Assembly (NCBI RefSeq): GCF_022601715.1 | Contig: NZ_JAKVIM010000010.1 | Coordinates: 1-64,000 of the forward strand | From: Acinetobacter zhairuonensis | GTDB taxonomy: Bacteria; Pseudomonadota; Gammaproteobacteria; Pseudomonadales; Moraxellaceae | Length of the DNA: 64,000 bases | Direction: 5' to 3' | Shown here: in pieces, positions 8,883 to 17,389 of the stretch | Position numbering within the stretch: position 1 is the first letter of the stretch | Layout: each line of letters starts with the position of its first letter | Notes under the pieces: generated by a model | The model's database searches: none | What the model was told of the DNA's origin: nothing | The model's input: the letters and a program-made list of their open reading frames with translations, nothing else | Made by a program: the position numbers and the translations under genes

Positions 8883-8978
8883 AATTTTATTCAATTTATG
8901 ACTGATCAGGTATTTGCATTTTTCAGATTTCAAGTTAAGTTAAAAGTCAAACAATAAACAACAATAGAGATGTACAAT

Positions 8979-9410
8979 ATGACCAAAGTAGCACAAGTCC
9001 TTCAAGATAAATCAGCGCAGACCATTTTCACAATTCGTCCAGATTCGACCGTATTTGAAGCAATTACGCTTATGGCAGATAAAGGCATTGGTGCATTAGT
9101 GGTCACAGAAGATGATCGTGTGGTGGGGATTGTTTCCGAGCGAGATTACACACGTAAAGTCGCTTTAATGGAACGCAAATCATTTACCACCAATGTCAGT
9201 GAAATTATGACGGCTACCGTACTTACCGTCACGACTAGCACCAGTGTTGAAGATTGTTTAGAGTTGATGACTGTTCGCCATCTACGCCATTTGCCTGTGG
9301 TCGAGAATGAACGTTTAATTGGCTTAATTTCTATTGGCGACTTAGTAAAAGCAGCCATGGCAGATCAAAAAACCTTAATTGATCAGTTACAGCAGTATAT
9401 TTCAGGGTAA
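8979..9410 (+). CDS. Tandem CBS-domain protein
   Basis: A 143-residue cytosolic protein made almost wholly of two CBS motifs (a Bateman module). The first includes TIRPDSTVFEAITLMADKGIGALVV and VGIVSERDYTRKV; the second includes VTTSTSVEDCLELMTVRHLRHLPVV and LIGLISIGDLVKA. Such modules bind adenosine nucleotides (ATP, AMP, NAD) and regulate partners. No enzyme domain is attached. The ATG at 8979 is favoured over one at 8970, which is too close to the AGAG ribosome site. Confidence 0.88.
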   Translation: MTKVAQVLQDKSAQTIFTIRPDSTVFEAITLMADKGIGALVVTEDDRVVGIVSERDYTRKVALMERKSFTTNVSEIMTATVLTVTTSTSVEDCLELMTVRHLRHLPVVENERLIGLISIGDLVKAAMADQKTLIDQLQQYISG

Positions 9411-9427
9411 GTAGAAATTAATGCATA

Positions 9428-9456
9428 AAAAAGGTCAGCAATATGCTGACCTTTTT
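9428..9456. terminator. Bidirectional terminator between the CBS gene and trpB
   Basis: AAAAAGGTCAGCA / TGCTGACCTTTTT with a three-base loop gives a T-tailed hairpin on both strands, serving the two convergent genes. Confidence 0.92.
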
Positions 9457-9466
9457 CTTTTGTAGC

Positions 9467-10675
9467 TTAGTTCAGACCTAACTTGTCTGCGACATAGTCT
9501 GAGTCTTTGTCACCACGACCAGACAAATTCACCACAATTTTCACATCTTTTGCAAGTTTTGGTGCTTCACGTAATGCCCATGCCACAGCATGTGAGCTTT
9601 CTAATGCAGGAACAATCCCTTCTACACGAGATAAGGTCATGAATGCATCTAAACACTCTTGATCAGTTGCCGTTGTATATTCAACACGACCTAAATCCTT
9701 CAGGAAACTGTGTTGTGGCCCAACGCCTGGATAATCCAGACCTGATGCAATCGAATGAACAGGCAATGGTTCACCTTGCTCATCTTCCAATACATAGCAC
9801 GCCATACCGTGAATCTGACTTGGCTTACCCAAGGTCAAGGTTGCCGAATGCATTGTCGTATCTAGACCATGACCAGCAGGCTCGACACCCACCAATTTCA
9901 CACCTGCATCATTCAAGAATGCAGTAAATGCGCCGATTGCATTAGAACCACCACCTACACAAGCGACGATATAATCAGGATTTTGACCAAAACGGTCATG
10001 AGTTTGTACTTTAATTTCATTGCCAATAATACTTTGGAAGTCTCGTACCATTTTCGGGAATGGATGTGGACCTACTACAGAACCAATGGCATAAATATAG
10101 TTCTTCGGATCTTTTAAATATTCTTCAAAAGCACTATCCACCGCGTCTTTTAATGTTGCAGTACCGCGCGTGACAGAAATCAGTTTGGCACCCAAAATTT
10201 TCATTTTGACGACATTTGGATGTTCTTTTTCGATATCCACCTGCCCCATATGAATTTCACATGGAATACCAACCAATGCACATGCAGTTGCCAACGCTAC
10301 ACCATGTTGACCTGCGCCAGTTTCAGCGATGACTTTGCTTTTACCCATATACTTGGCAAGTAGAGCCTCACCCAAACAGTGGTTAATTTTATGCGCACCA
10401 GTATGATTTAGGTCTTCACGCTTTAAATAGATTTGCGCACCACCCAATTGTTCAGACAGACGCTTGGCATGAAATAAAGGACTTGGGCGTCCGACATAGC
10501 TTGCAAACAAATCAGCCAGTTCATTTTGAAATTCAGGCGTATGACGAATTTCTTCATACGCCAGATTAATTTCATCCATAGCTTCTTTTAAGTGAGGAGG
10601 AATATATTGACCACCATAGGGTCCAAAAAAGCCTTCTGTGTTTGGTAAATCAATCCCGTTAATTTGGTGATTCAT
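9467..10675 (-). CDS. trpB: Tryptophan synthase beta chain (stand-alone copy)
   Basis: TrpB joins indole and L-serine to give tryptophan, using PLP. At 402 residues it has the usual length. Visible landmarks: the PLP lysine in HTGAHKIN (K96), AETGAGQHG with the catalytic glutamate, [13 protein letters not shown], the phosphate-binding GGGSNAIG loop, and the C-terminal NLSGRGDKD. It is clearly TrpB1-type. No trpA, trpF or other trp gene is nearby: the neighbours are a CBS protein and a VWA protein. It may therefore be the only copy, placed apart from trpA, or a second copy that salvages indole. The ribosome site GGGGGAGT lies before the ATG. Confidence 0.93.
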   Translation of the reverse strand: MNHQINGIDLPNTEGFFGPYGGQYIPPHLKEAMDEINLAYEEIRHTPEFQNELADLFASYVGRPSPLFHAKRLSEQLGGAQIYLKREDLNHTGAHKINHCLGEALLAKYMGKSKVIAETGAGQHGVALATACALVGIPCEIHMGQVDIEKEHPNVVKMKILGAKLISVTRGTATLKDAVDSAFEEYLKDPKNYIYAIGSVVGPHPFPKMVRDFQSIIGNEIKVQTHDRFGQNPDYIVACVGGGSNAIGAFTAFLNDAGVKLVGVEPAGHGLDTTMHSATLTLGKPSQIHGMACYVLEDEQGEPLPVHSIASGLDYPGVGPQHSFLKDLGRVEYTTATDQECLDAFMTLSRVEGIVPALESSHAVAWALREAPKLAKDVKIVVNLSGRGDKDSDYVADKLGLN

Positions 10676-10750
10676 CTCTTACTCCCCCTTCTCTACATTT
10701 ATTATGACTTACTCTTAAAAGCACAAATTCACTGAGTTAAACCCATAAAC

Positions 10751-11938
10751 TTAACGTGCCAAATATTTTGTTAAATCTTCTACACCTTTTAAAGTCATTG
10801 GATACATATGCTGATCAAAGATCTGCTGAATTGAACCAATGGTTTGCGTGTAATGCCAGTAATTTTCTTCTTCAGGATTGAGCCAAGCCGTTTTATCAAA
10901 ATGCTGACGTAGGCGATTTAGCCAAACCTGACCAGACTCATCATTCATATATTCCACTGAGCCACCGACAGAATTCAGCTCATAAGGTGCCATACTGGCA
11001 TCCCCTACGACAATGACACGATAGTCACGTCCATAAGTATGAAATAAATCCCAGGTATTCATACGCGTGTTTGAGCGACGCACATTGTCCTTCCAGACAT
11101 AATCATACAAACAGTTATGAAAATAGAAATATTCCAGCGTTTTAAATTCTGTTTTTGCGGCACTGAATAATTTTTCACATTGCGCAATATGAGAGTCCAT
11201 TGAACCTCCCACATCAAACAACATTAATACTTTAACGCGGTTACGACGTTCAGGCACCAACTGCACATCCAAGATACCTTGTTTTGCAGTTTCTTTAATG
11301 GTGCCATCAATGTCTAGTTCTTCGGCTGCACCTTGGCGAGCAAACTTGCGTAAACGGCGTAATGCCATTTGCATTTGACGCGTGCCCAGAATCTGCTCAT
11401 CATCCAGATTGCGGTATTTACGCTGTTCCCAGACTTTGACTGCGGAACGTTTTCGTCCAGGACCACCAATACGCACACCTTCAGGATGATCACCATAGGC
11501 ACCGAAGGGCGAAGTCCCGCCTGTGCCAATCATACGATTGCCACCCTGATGCTTTTTATGTTGTTCGCGTAAACGCTCTTCCAACATTTTCATCAGCTCT
11601 TCAAGTGAACCTGCTTTTTTCAGTTCTTCTCGTTGTTCTGGAGTAAGATGCTTCTCTAAAAGCTCCAAATCAAACCAGTCTTTCGGTAATTGCTGAACTT
11701 GGTTTAACAGCTCATCTAAATCGAAGGTTGAAATGCCATCAAAATAGTCTTTCATGCCACGGTCAAATTTATCAAAGAAGCGTTCATCTTTGACCATAAT
11801 GGTTTTGGCAAGCTGATAGAACTCTTCCTGATCAGCAAAGACCAAGCCTGACGCAATCGCCTCATTCAGATCGATCAATTCTCGCGTAGAGACAGGCACA
11901 CCATATTTGCGTAAGGTATAAAACAAGCGCACGAACAT
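10751..11938 (-). CDS. CoxE-like VWA domain protein
   Basis: 395 residues, cytosolic. The N-terminal ~130 residues are helical and charged; the C-terminal half is a von Willebrand A domain with the MIDAS metal motif DVGGS (residues 242-246). CoxE/VWA proteins work with MoxR-type AAA ATPases to remodel or load cofactors into large enzymes or to reshape protein complexes. The MoxR partner lies 13 bp upstream, so the two are cotranscribed. A glycine-rich linker (about 132-162) joins the halves. The client is unknown, since no metalloenzyme gene is nearby. Confidence 0.88.
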   Translation of the reverse strand: MFVRLFYTLRKYGVPVSTRELIDLNEAIASGLVFADQEEFYQLAKTIMVKDERFFDKFDRGMKDYFDGISTFDLDELLNQVQQLPKDWFDLELLEKHLTPEQREELKKAGSLEELMKMLEERLREQHKKHQGGNRMIGTGGTSPFGAYGDHPEGVRIGGPGRKRSAVKVWEQRKYRNLDDEQILGTRQMQMALRRLRKFARQGAAEELDIDGTIKETAKQGILDVQLVPERRNRVKVLMLFDVGGSMDSHIAQCEKLFSAAKTEFKTLEYFYFHNCLYDYVWKDNVRRSNTRMNTWDLFHTYGRDYRVIVVGDASMAPYELNSVGGSVEYMNDESGQVWLNRLRQHFDKTAWLNPEEENYWHYTQTIGSIQQIFDQHMYPMTLKGVEDLTKYLAR

Positions 11939-11951
11939 GCGTGTTTCTCCT

Positions 11952-12803
11952 TTAGCGACGTGACATAAAAGCTAAACGTTCAAGTAACTGGACATCTTGC
12001 TCGTTTTTGATTAAGGCTCCATAAAGTGGTGGAATGGCCTTAGATTTATCATGATTACGCAACACATCATCAGGCATATCATCCGCCATCAATAAACTGA
12101 GCCAATCAATCAATTCAGAAGTAGAAGGTGGTTTTTTAAGACCCGGCACCTGACGCAATTTAAAGAACACTTGAAGTGCTTCATTGACTAGCGCGGTTGA
12201 AACTTGCGGGAAATGCACATCAATAATTTCACGCATAGTCGCTTCATCTGGGAACTCAATATAATGGAAGAAACAGCGACGCAAGAAGGCATCTGGCAGC
12301 TCTTTTTCATTATTTGAGGTAATGATCACGATTGGGCGTTGTGTTGCCGTAATCGTTTCACCCGTTTCATAAACAAAGAACGACATTTTATCGAGTTCGT
12401 GCAATAAATCGTTAGGAAACTCAATATCTGCCTTGTCAATTTCATCAATCAACAATACACAGCGCTCTTCACTGGTAAATGCTTCCCACAACTTACCTGG
12501 TTTAATATAGTTCTTAATGTCGTAGACACGGTCATCACCTAACTGGCTATCACGTAGGCGTGAAACAGCATCATACTCATACAAACCTTGCTGGGCTTTG
12601 GTGGTCGATTTGATGTGCCATGTGATCAGTTTTAAACCTAAGCTTTGCGCAACTTGCTCTGCTAATAAAGTTTTACCTGTTCCAGGTTCACCTTTAACCA
12701 AAAGCGGTTTTTGTAAAGCACGTGCAGCTTTTACTGCGAGTTTTAAACTGTCAGTTGCGATGTACTGACTTGTACCAGTAAATTGTTGAGTATCAACAGA
12801 CAT
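11952..12803 (-). CDS. MoxR family AAA+ ATPase
   Basis: 283 residues. Walker A GEPGTGKT (residues 38-45), Walker B CVLLIDEIDKAD near 115-126, a sensor-1 region IVIITSNNEKELPDAFLRRC with the arginine finger, and a short C-terminal lid. MoxR ATPases act as chaperone-like remodelers coupled to VWA-domain partners; here the VWA gene follows directly. This MoxR-VWA pair belongs to the broad CoxD/CoxE-like type, but without neighbouring cox genes its function is open. Confidence 0.9.
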   Translation of the reverse strand: MSVDTQQFTGTSQYIATDSLKLAVKAARALQKPLLVKGEPGTGKTLLAEQVAQSLGLKLITWHIKSTTKAQQGLYEYDAVSRLRDSQLGDDRVYDIKNYIKPGKLWEAFTSEERCVLLIDEIDKADIEFPNDLLHELDKMSFFVYETGETITATQRPIVIITSNNEKELPDAFLRRCFFHYIEFPDEATMREIIDVHFPQVSTALVNEALQVFFKLRQVPGLKKPPSTSELIDWLSLLMADDMPDDVLRNHDKSKAIPPLYGALIKNEQDVQLLERLAFMSRR

Positions 12804-12823
12804 AAGATGACCTTATTTTTTAT

Positions 12824-13207
12824 TTAAAGTGGTGAACTTTTCTTGTTAATTACAGAAATTTCGCGTTTATCACTGTATTTAGACCAGCAATATCCAACGA
12901 TCAACCCCAAACCAAGAACACATAAAATTGCAGATAAATTAAACCAGATGAGTGAATGCTCTTTGGTCAAAATACCAAACATTAATCCAAAGAAGGCAGG
13001 TGCAATTGAAGCATTTGTTCCCTCAGAAACCGTTGGAGTCAACATGACAGCAAAAACAAACACCCAACTAATACCACCGAATGGTTTAGGTAAACGCTTC
13101 GCGATTGTATACCAGCACCATAAAATAATGATGCTGCCAAGCAAATACACACTGACTGCAATCGTATCTTCAGGAATTGTGTCTAAAATTGAAAAAAGAT
13201 TATCCAT
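12824..13207 (-). CDS. Hypothetical membrane protein with three to four helices
   Basis: 127 residues with helices at about 16-36, 46-61, 68-82 and 88-108 (YLLGSIIILWCWY, WVFVFAVMLTPTV, APAFFGLMFGIL, LSAILCVLGLGLIVGYCW), and a charged tail. No family recognised. It sits 20 bp upstream of the MoxR gene on the same strand, so it is probably cotranscribed with the MoxR-VWA pair, and 20 bp downstream of ycgL. Confidence 0.6.
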   Translation of the reverse strand: MDNLFSILDTIPEDTIAVSVYLLGSIIILWCWYTIAKRLPKPFGGISWVFVFAVMLTPTVSEGTNASIAPAFFGLMFGILTKEHSLIWFNLSAILCVLGLGLIVGYCWSKYSDKREISVINKKSSPL

Positions 13208-13227
13208 AGTACAACTCCTGAAAATGA

Positions 13228-13530
13228 TTAAGCACCACGTAAGCCTTCTGGGGCTACTGCATTCGGGTTAATCAACCCTTCTGGTGGCATTTGAATAAAG
13301 AAACCTTTGGTTTCAATCGAATCCATTACATGCAATACATTGGCACGCGCTAACTTACGCATTTCAGTTAATTCAATGTGCATTACAAAAGTCGCGCGAC
13401 CAAAAGCATTACGTAATACTTCAGGAACAACCTCTAATGGATTTGATGCTTCTGCATCATTTTCAGCAAGACGAGCAACATAGAGATACATCTCATCTTT
13501 TTTGCTCGATTTATAGATAGAACAATGCAT
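13228..13530 (-). CDS. ycgL: YcgL domain protein
   Basis: 100 residues. The N-terminal [18 protein letters not shown] and the C-terminal [18 protein letters not shown] match the YcgL family, small cytosolic proteins of unknown function. In many gammaproteobacteria ycgL lies next to rnd (RNase D), as it does here, which supports the call. A role in RNA or cell-envelope stress has been suggested but is not established. Confidence 0.9.
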   Translation of the reverse strand: MHCSIYKSSKKDEMYLYVARLAENDAEASNPLEVVPEVLRNAFGRATFVMHIELTEMRKLARANVLHVMDSIETKGFFIQMPPEGLINPNAVAPEGLRGA

Positions 13531-13662
13531 GCTTAGAACATTACTTCACTTAGAAAATACAGCGTCAAGCATACAACAAAAAATAATCTGATTCAGTAGT
13601 GATTATTAACGCAGCAGTCGTCAATTTGTCTAAGTGTCAATTCTTTAAACAAATATGTCCAA

Positions 13663-14805
13663 CTATTGCGTAACTTGCATTTGTGTCGATAAGTATTGCT
13701 GATCTTCATGCAGAACTTGAATAAGCGGCTTAGTCAAAAGCTCGTAGCGCCAGCCAAGTAGGTAATTCGGCAAATCCTGCTCATCGCTCCCTGAGATGAT
13801 ATGCTGATACAGCGCATTCAGCCATTTTTTACGCAGCAAGACTTCTTTTGGCACTGTCGTTTCATTGACTACACTTTGAATAACAGCATCAACTTTATAA
13901 CCAATCTCTTTGGATGAATGACGGATAGGACGAGCTAAACGCAATGGCCATTCGTCCTGAGCAGGTAAAAACTTCAACAAATCCAAAATGGTTTTACCGT
14001 GTTCACGGAGTACATTCTGACGAATATCCTTAATACTGCTCAACTGAAAATGGTTTTTTGGATTTTTCTCAACCAAATCAATCATGCTTGAGTTTTTCAG
14101 TATAAAGCTACGTGGCTGATTCTGCGCTTTCACCATTTGCTCACGCCAAACTGCCAATTGCTGAATTTGCATTAATTGACGGCGTGAATGTCGATAATTA
14201 CCAATATCTTGATAAAGCATCGCTAATGGTGTTTCTTGACCAATTTCATAGGTCAAATTGCGGCAGTCTTCCTGCGCAAAATCTAATAATTGTTTTTGAT
14301 TCAGCTCAGATCTAATTTTTTCCGCCAAAGCCATAATATACAACACATCATTGGCTGCATAATTCAATTGTTCAGGCGAAAGGGGGCGCGCCAACCAGTC
14401 TGAACGCGTTTGATCTTTATCAATATCCACGTTCAACATGTTTTTAAGTGCATTTTGATAACTGACCTGCAAGCCATGTCCTAAAAATGACATGCCAACT
14501 TGAGTATCAAATACATTATTCAGCGACTTATCTTGAGCATAATGATAAATCAGATCGATGTCTTCACCGCAAGCATGAAAGACATTCAGTTGAGCAGCAA
14601 AAATCTTTTTCCAGAACTGCGTTAAATCTAAGGTGGTTCCATCGAGTAAATATACTTGGTCAGCAACATTTATCTGGAATACCCCTAATTTAGGCCATAG
14701 GGTATCCACTTTAATAAACTCTGTATCAAGCCCATAAATGGAGTTTTGGTCCATGATGGACAAAAAGTTGTCTAAATCTGTCTGATGCTGAATAAACTGA
14801 AACAT
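13663..14805 (-). CDS. rnd: Ribonuclease D
   Basis: A 380-residue 3'-5' exoribonuclease that trims tRNA precursors and other structured RNAs. The DEDD exonuclease domain occupies the first ~190 residues: Exo I YGLDTEF (D27, E29), Exo II HACGEDIDL, and Exo III LNYAANDVLYI. One or two HRDC domains follow for RNA binding (about residues 205-365). It is upstream of ycgL, separated by 132 bp. Confidence 0.93.
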   Translation of the reverse strand: MFQFIQHQTDLDNFLSIMDQNSIYGLDTEFIKVDTLWPKLGVFQINVADQVYLLDGTTLDLTQFWKKIFAAQLNVFHACGEDIDLIYHYAQDKSLNNVFDTQVGMSFLGHGLQVSYQNALKNMLNVDIDKDQTRSDWLARPLSPEQLNYAANDVLYIMALAEKIRSELNQKQLLDFAQEDCRNLTYEIGQETPLAMLYQDIGNYRHSRRQLMQIQQLAVWREQMVKAQNQPRSFILKNSSMIDLVEKNPKNHFQLSSIKDIRQNVLREHGKTILDLLKFLPAQDEWPLRLARPIRHSSKEIGYKVDAVIQSVVNETTVPKEVLLRKKWLNALYQHIISGSDEQDLPNYLLGWRYELLTKPLIQVLHEDQQYLSTQMQVTQ

Positions 14806-15046
14806 ACTGCCGAGTCTAGGAATAGATTCTCTAAAAAGCTATCTTACCTGATATATAACAATTATCTATAAAAATTTTCAATCTAGACTTAAGAATTACT
14901 TATTTTTTAGTATATAAGCTCTATTTACCTGTTTATTTATACTTTTTTTATATCATTAATTTTTAAAAAATATACCGTTTGTTAAAATATTACTTAAAAT
15001 AAAATCAACCATATCGTGCTCAAACCAACATGAAACAAGCCTAAAC

Positions 15047-15643
15047 TTATTTCATGCGCATACGGTTGTGTACTGCTTGACTAAGGGTATGGCTATCGAC
15101 ATATTCCAACTCACCACCTTGTGGTACACCTTGAGCAATTCTGGTCATATGTACGGGTAAGTGCTTACAGGCTTCGACTAAATAATGTGCCGTGGCTTGC
15201 CCTTCTACAGTCGCATTGGTTGCAAGTATGACTTCAGTAATCTTTCCATCCGTTAAACGTTGCACCAAATGTGGAATCCCGATTTCATCAGGTCCAATAC
15301 CATCAAGCGGTGACAAATGCCCACCGAGTACATGATATTTACCACGGAAACTTCCACTCTGTTCAATCGCCATCACATCAGCTGGTGACTCAACTACACA
15401 TAAGAGCTGCTCATCTCGCTCGGTAGAAAGACAGATATCACAAACTTCATCTTCAGTTAAAGAATGACAGACACAACATTCATGAATGTGATTGGTGGCT
15501 TCAGTTAAGGCATGTGCCAAACCTACTGCCCCTTCCCGATTCTTCATAATTAGATGCAGCGCCATACGTTGTGCTGACTTAGGACCCACACTCGGTAAAA
15601 TTCTTAAAGCTTGAACCAACTGTTCAAATCGATCACTAAACAC
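15047..15643 (-). CDS. recR: Recombination mediator RecR
   Basis: 198 residues, the normal length. RecR helps RecF/RecO load RecA on gapped DNA. It has the helix-hairpin-helix LRILPSVGPKSAQRMA (about 13-28), a Cys4 zinc finger (C56/C57, C59, C68, C71) and a Toprim domain (LCVVESPADVMAIEQ onward, with the LATNATVEGQAT segment). It follows ybaB; a terminator-like hairpin sits between the two. Confidence 0.95.
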   Translation of the reverse strand: MFSDRFEQLVQALRILPSVGPKSAQRMALHLIMKNREGAVGLAHALTEATNHIHECCVCHSLTEDEVCDICLSTERDEQLLCVVESPADVMAIEQSGSFRGKYHVLGGHLSPLDGIGPDEIGIPHLVQRLTDGKITEVILATNATVEGQATAHYLVEACKHLPVHMTRIAQGVPQGGELEYVDSHTLSQAVHNRMRMK

Positions 15644-15662
15644 TGAAATTCCTAAATAAAAA

Positions 15663-15684
15663 TACCTCCCTAGTAAGGGAGGTA
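15663..15684 (-). terminator. Terminator-like hairpin between ybaB and recR
   Basis: A nine-bp stem TACCTCCCT / AGGGAGGTA with loop AGTA. On the minus strand it is followed by ATTTTTATTT, so it could end or attenuate ybaB transcripts before recR. The same CCTCCC/GGGAGG core occurs in the larger palindromic element at 52571-52638. Confidence 0.6.
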
Positions 15685-15699
15685 AGACACCACGTGTGA

Positions 15700-16029
15700 T
15701 TAGAACATGCCTGCAAGACCTGGTGGTAAGCCCATACCTGAACTTGCACCCTTCAAGCGCTCTTCAGAAATGACTTCAGCTTGACGTGCAGCATCATTCA
15801 TTGCAGCAGCGATTAAGTCTTCAATCATGTCCGGATCGTCTTGCAACAATTCAGGATTGATCTCGATACGCTTTACTACGTTACGGCAAGTCATGGTGAC
15901 TTTAACCAAACCGCCGCCCGCTTCTGCATGAACTTCAGTGAGTGCAAGCTCTTCTTTGGCTTTTTTAAGATTGCTTTCCATGTCTTTTTGCATGCGTTGT
16001 GCTTGTTGCATCAGCATATTAATGTTCAT
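15700..16029 (-). CDS. ybaB: YbaB/EbfC nucleoid-associated protein
   Basis: 109 residues. N-terminal coiled coil [20 protein letters not shown], then the conserved beta strands with [27 protein letters not shown] and [14 protein letters not shown], all YbaB landmarks. It binds DNA as a dimer and is usually cotranscribed with dnaX and recR. Here recR follows, but metZ rather than dnaX lies upstream. Confidence 0.93.
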   Translation of the reverse strand: MNINMLMQQAQRMQKDMESNLKKAKEELALTEVHAEAGGGLVKVTMTCRNVVKRIEINPELLQDDPDMIEDLIAAAMNDAARQAEVISEERLKGASSGMGLPPGLAGMF

Positions 16030-16068
16030 AAAACTCTCCGAACAATATTTTAAAATTAACGCTAAAAC

Positions 16069-17256
16069 TTAAATCAGCTCTAACCCGCGGTTTAAATCGC
16101 GAATAATATCATCAATGTCTTCTAATCCAACTGAAACGCGGATTAAGCCTTCACGAATACCCGCGGCTTCTTTTGCTTCAGGCGAAAGCTTACCATGAGT
16201 TGTAGTTGCTGGATGGGTAATTGTTGACTTCACATCACCCAAGTTACCTGTAATTGAAATAAATTGGGTATTGTCGATGACTTTCCAAGCCCCTTCACGC
16301 CCACCTTTCACCTCAAAAGAAACAATACCACCAAAACCTGTTTGCTGTTTAGCAGCAAGCTCATGTCCTACGTGTTCAGGTAAGCCTGCATAATAGACTT
16401 TTTCAACTTTATCATGCTGTTTTAGATATTCAGCTAACTTTTGTGCCCCTTCAGAATGCGCCTTCATGCGTAAACGTAAGGTTTCCAATCCTTTTAAGAA
16501 TACCCACGCATTAAATGGGCTCATAGATGGACCAGTAGTACGCACATAACCAAAAACTTCTTCAAGCAATTTATGGCTACCCACTACCGCACCACCTAAG
16601 GCACGACCTTGCCCATCCAAATATTTAGTTGCCGAATAAACAATTAGATCAGCACCAAACTGAATTGGTCGCTGTAACACAGGTGTACAGAAACTGTTAT
16701 CTATCGCCAATAAAGCACCATTCGCATGTGCGATATCTGCGAGAGCCTGAATATCAGCAACTTCTGCTAAAGGATTAGATGGTGACTCTACAAATAATAA
16801 TTTCGTCTCAGGTTTCACTGCATTTTTCCAAGCAGCCAAATCAGTGAGATCGACAAAATCCACTGCAACGCCAAATTTAGCTACATATTTTTCAAACAAT
16901 GAAACCGTTGAGCCAAATACCGCACGAGAACAAATGACATGATCGCCAGCTTTTAAAAACGACATTGCCACAGCCATGATTGCTGCCATACCAGAACTGG
17001 TCGCAACTGCACGCTCTGCTCCTTCTAGGGCTGCTAAACGCTTCTCAAACATGGATACTGTAGGATTGGTAAAACGCGAGTAAATATTCCCTGGTTCTTG
17101 TCCAGAAAATTTTGCCGCTGCTTCAGCCGCATTTTCATAAACAAATGAGGAAGTTAAAAAGATAGGTTCGCCATGCTCACCTTCAAAACTACGCGTATGA
17201 CCAGTTCGAATCGCTAATGTATCGGGTTGATATTCAATGTCGTCTTGTTGGCTCAT
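16069..17256 (-). CDS. metZ: O-succinylhomoserine sulfhydrylase MetZ
   Basis: 395 residues, PLP-dependent Cys/Met metabolism family. MetZ makes homocysteine directly from O-succinylhomoserine and sulfide. Visible: SRFTNPTVSMFEKRLAALEG, SSGMAAI, DNSFCTPVLQRP, the PLP lysine in YSATKYLDGQGR (K211) and the C-terminal RVSVGLEDIDDIIRDL. The motif set fits MetZ rather than MetB or MetY; the latter has an insertion and is longer. No riboswitch was seen upstream. It lies 40 bp upstream of ybaB. Confidence 0.92.
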   Translation of the reverse strand: MSQQDDIEYQPDTLAIRTGHTRSFEGEHGEPIFLTSSFVYENAAEAAAKFSGQEPGNIYSRFTNPTVSMFEKRLAALEGAERAVATSSGMAAIMAVAMSFLKAGDHVICSRAVFGSTVSLFEKYVAKFGVAVDFVDLTDLAAWKNAVKPETKLLFVESPSNPLAEVADIQALADIAHANGALLAIDNSFCTPVLQRPIQFGADLIVYSATKYLDGQGRALGGAVVGSHKLLEEVFGYVRTTGPSMSPFNAWVFLKGLETLRLRMKAHSEGAQKLAEYLKQHDKVEKVYYAGLPEHVGHELAAKQQTGFGGIVSFEVKGGREGAWKVIDNTQFISITGNLGDVKSTITHPATTTHGKLSPEAKEAAGIREGLIRVSVGLEDIDDIIRDLNRGLELI

Positions 17257-17389
17257 TTCTACGATTCAGTTCAAAGAACTGCCTTTGTGAATAATTGCAA
17301 ACATTTTGAGCGCCTACGGTATTTCAGGTCAAGGTAAAATATAAAATTATCGTTTAGACTTCGAGCAAATCTTTAGGTAGGTCAATAAA

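Noticed and set aside
9643..9927. 94-residue plus-strand ORF
   Set aside because: Lies wholly antisense within trpB, has no ribosome site and no family features; a shadow.
17215..17230. tRNA T-loop-like GTTCGAAT
   Set aside because: It is coding sequence of metZ and no acceptor stem or anticodon arm surrounds it.
17257..17389. SAM or other riboswitch before metZ
   Set aside because: The 133-base divergent gap shows no recognisable aptamer pattern and must also hold the promoter of the hydrolase gene.
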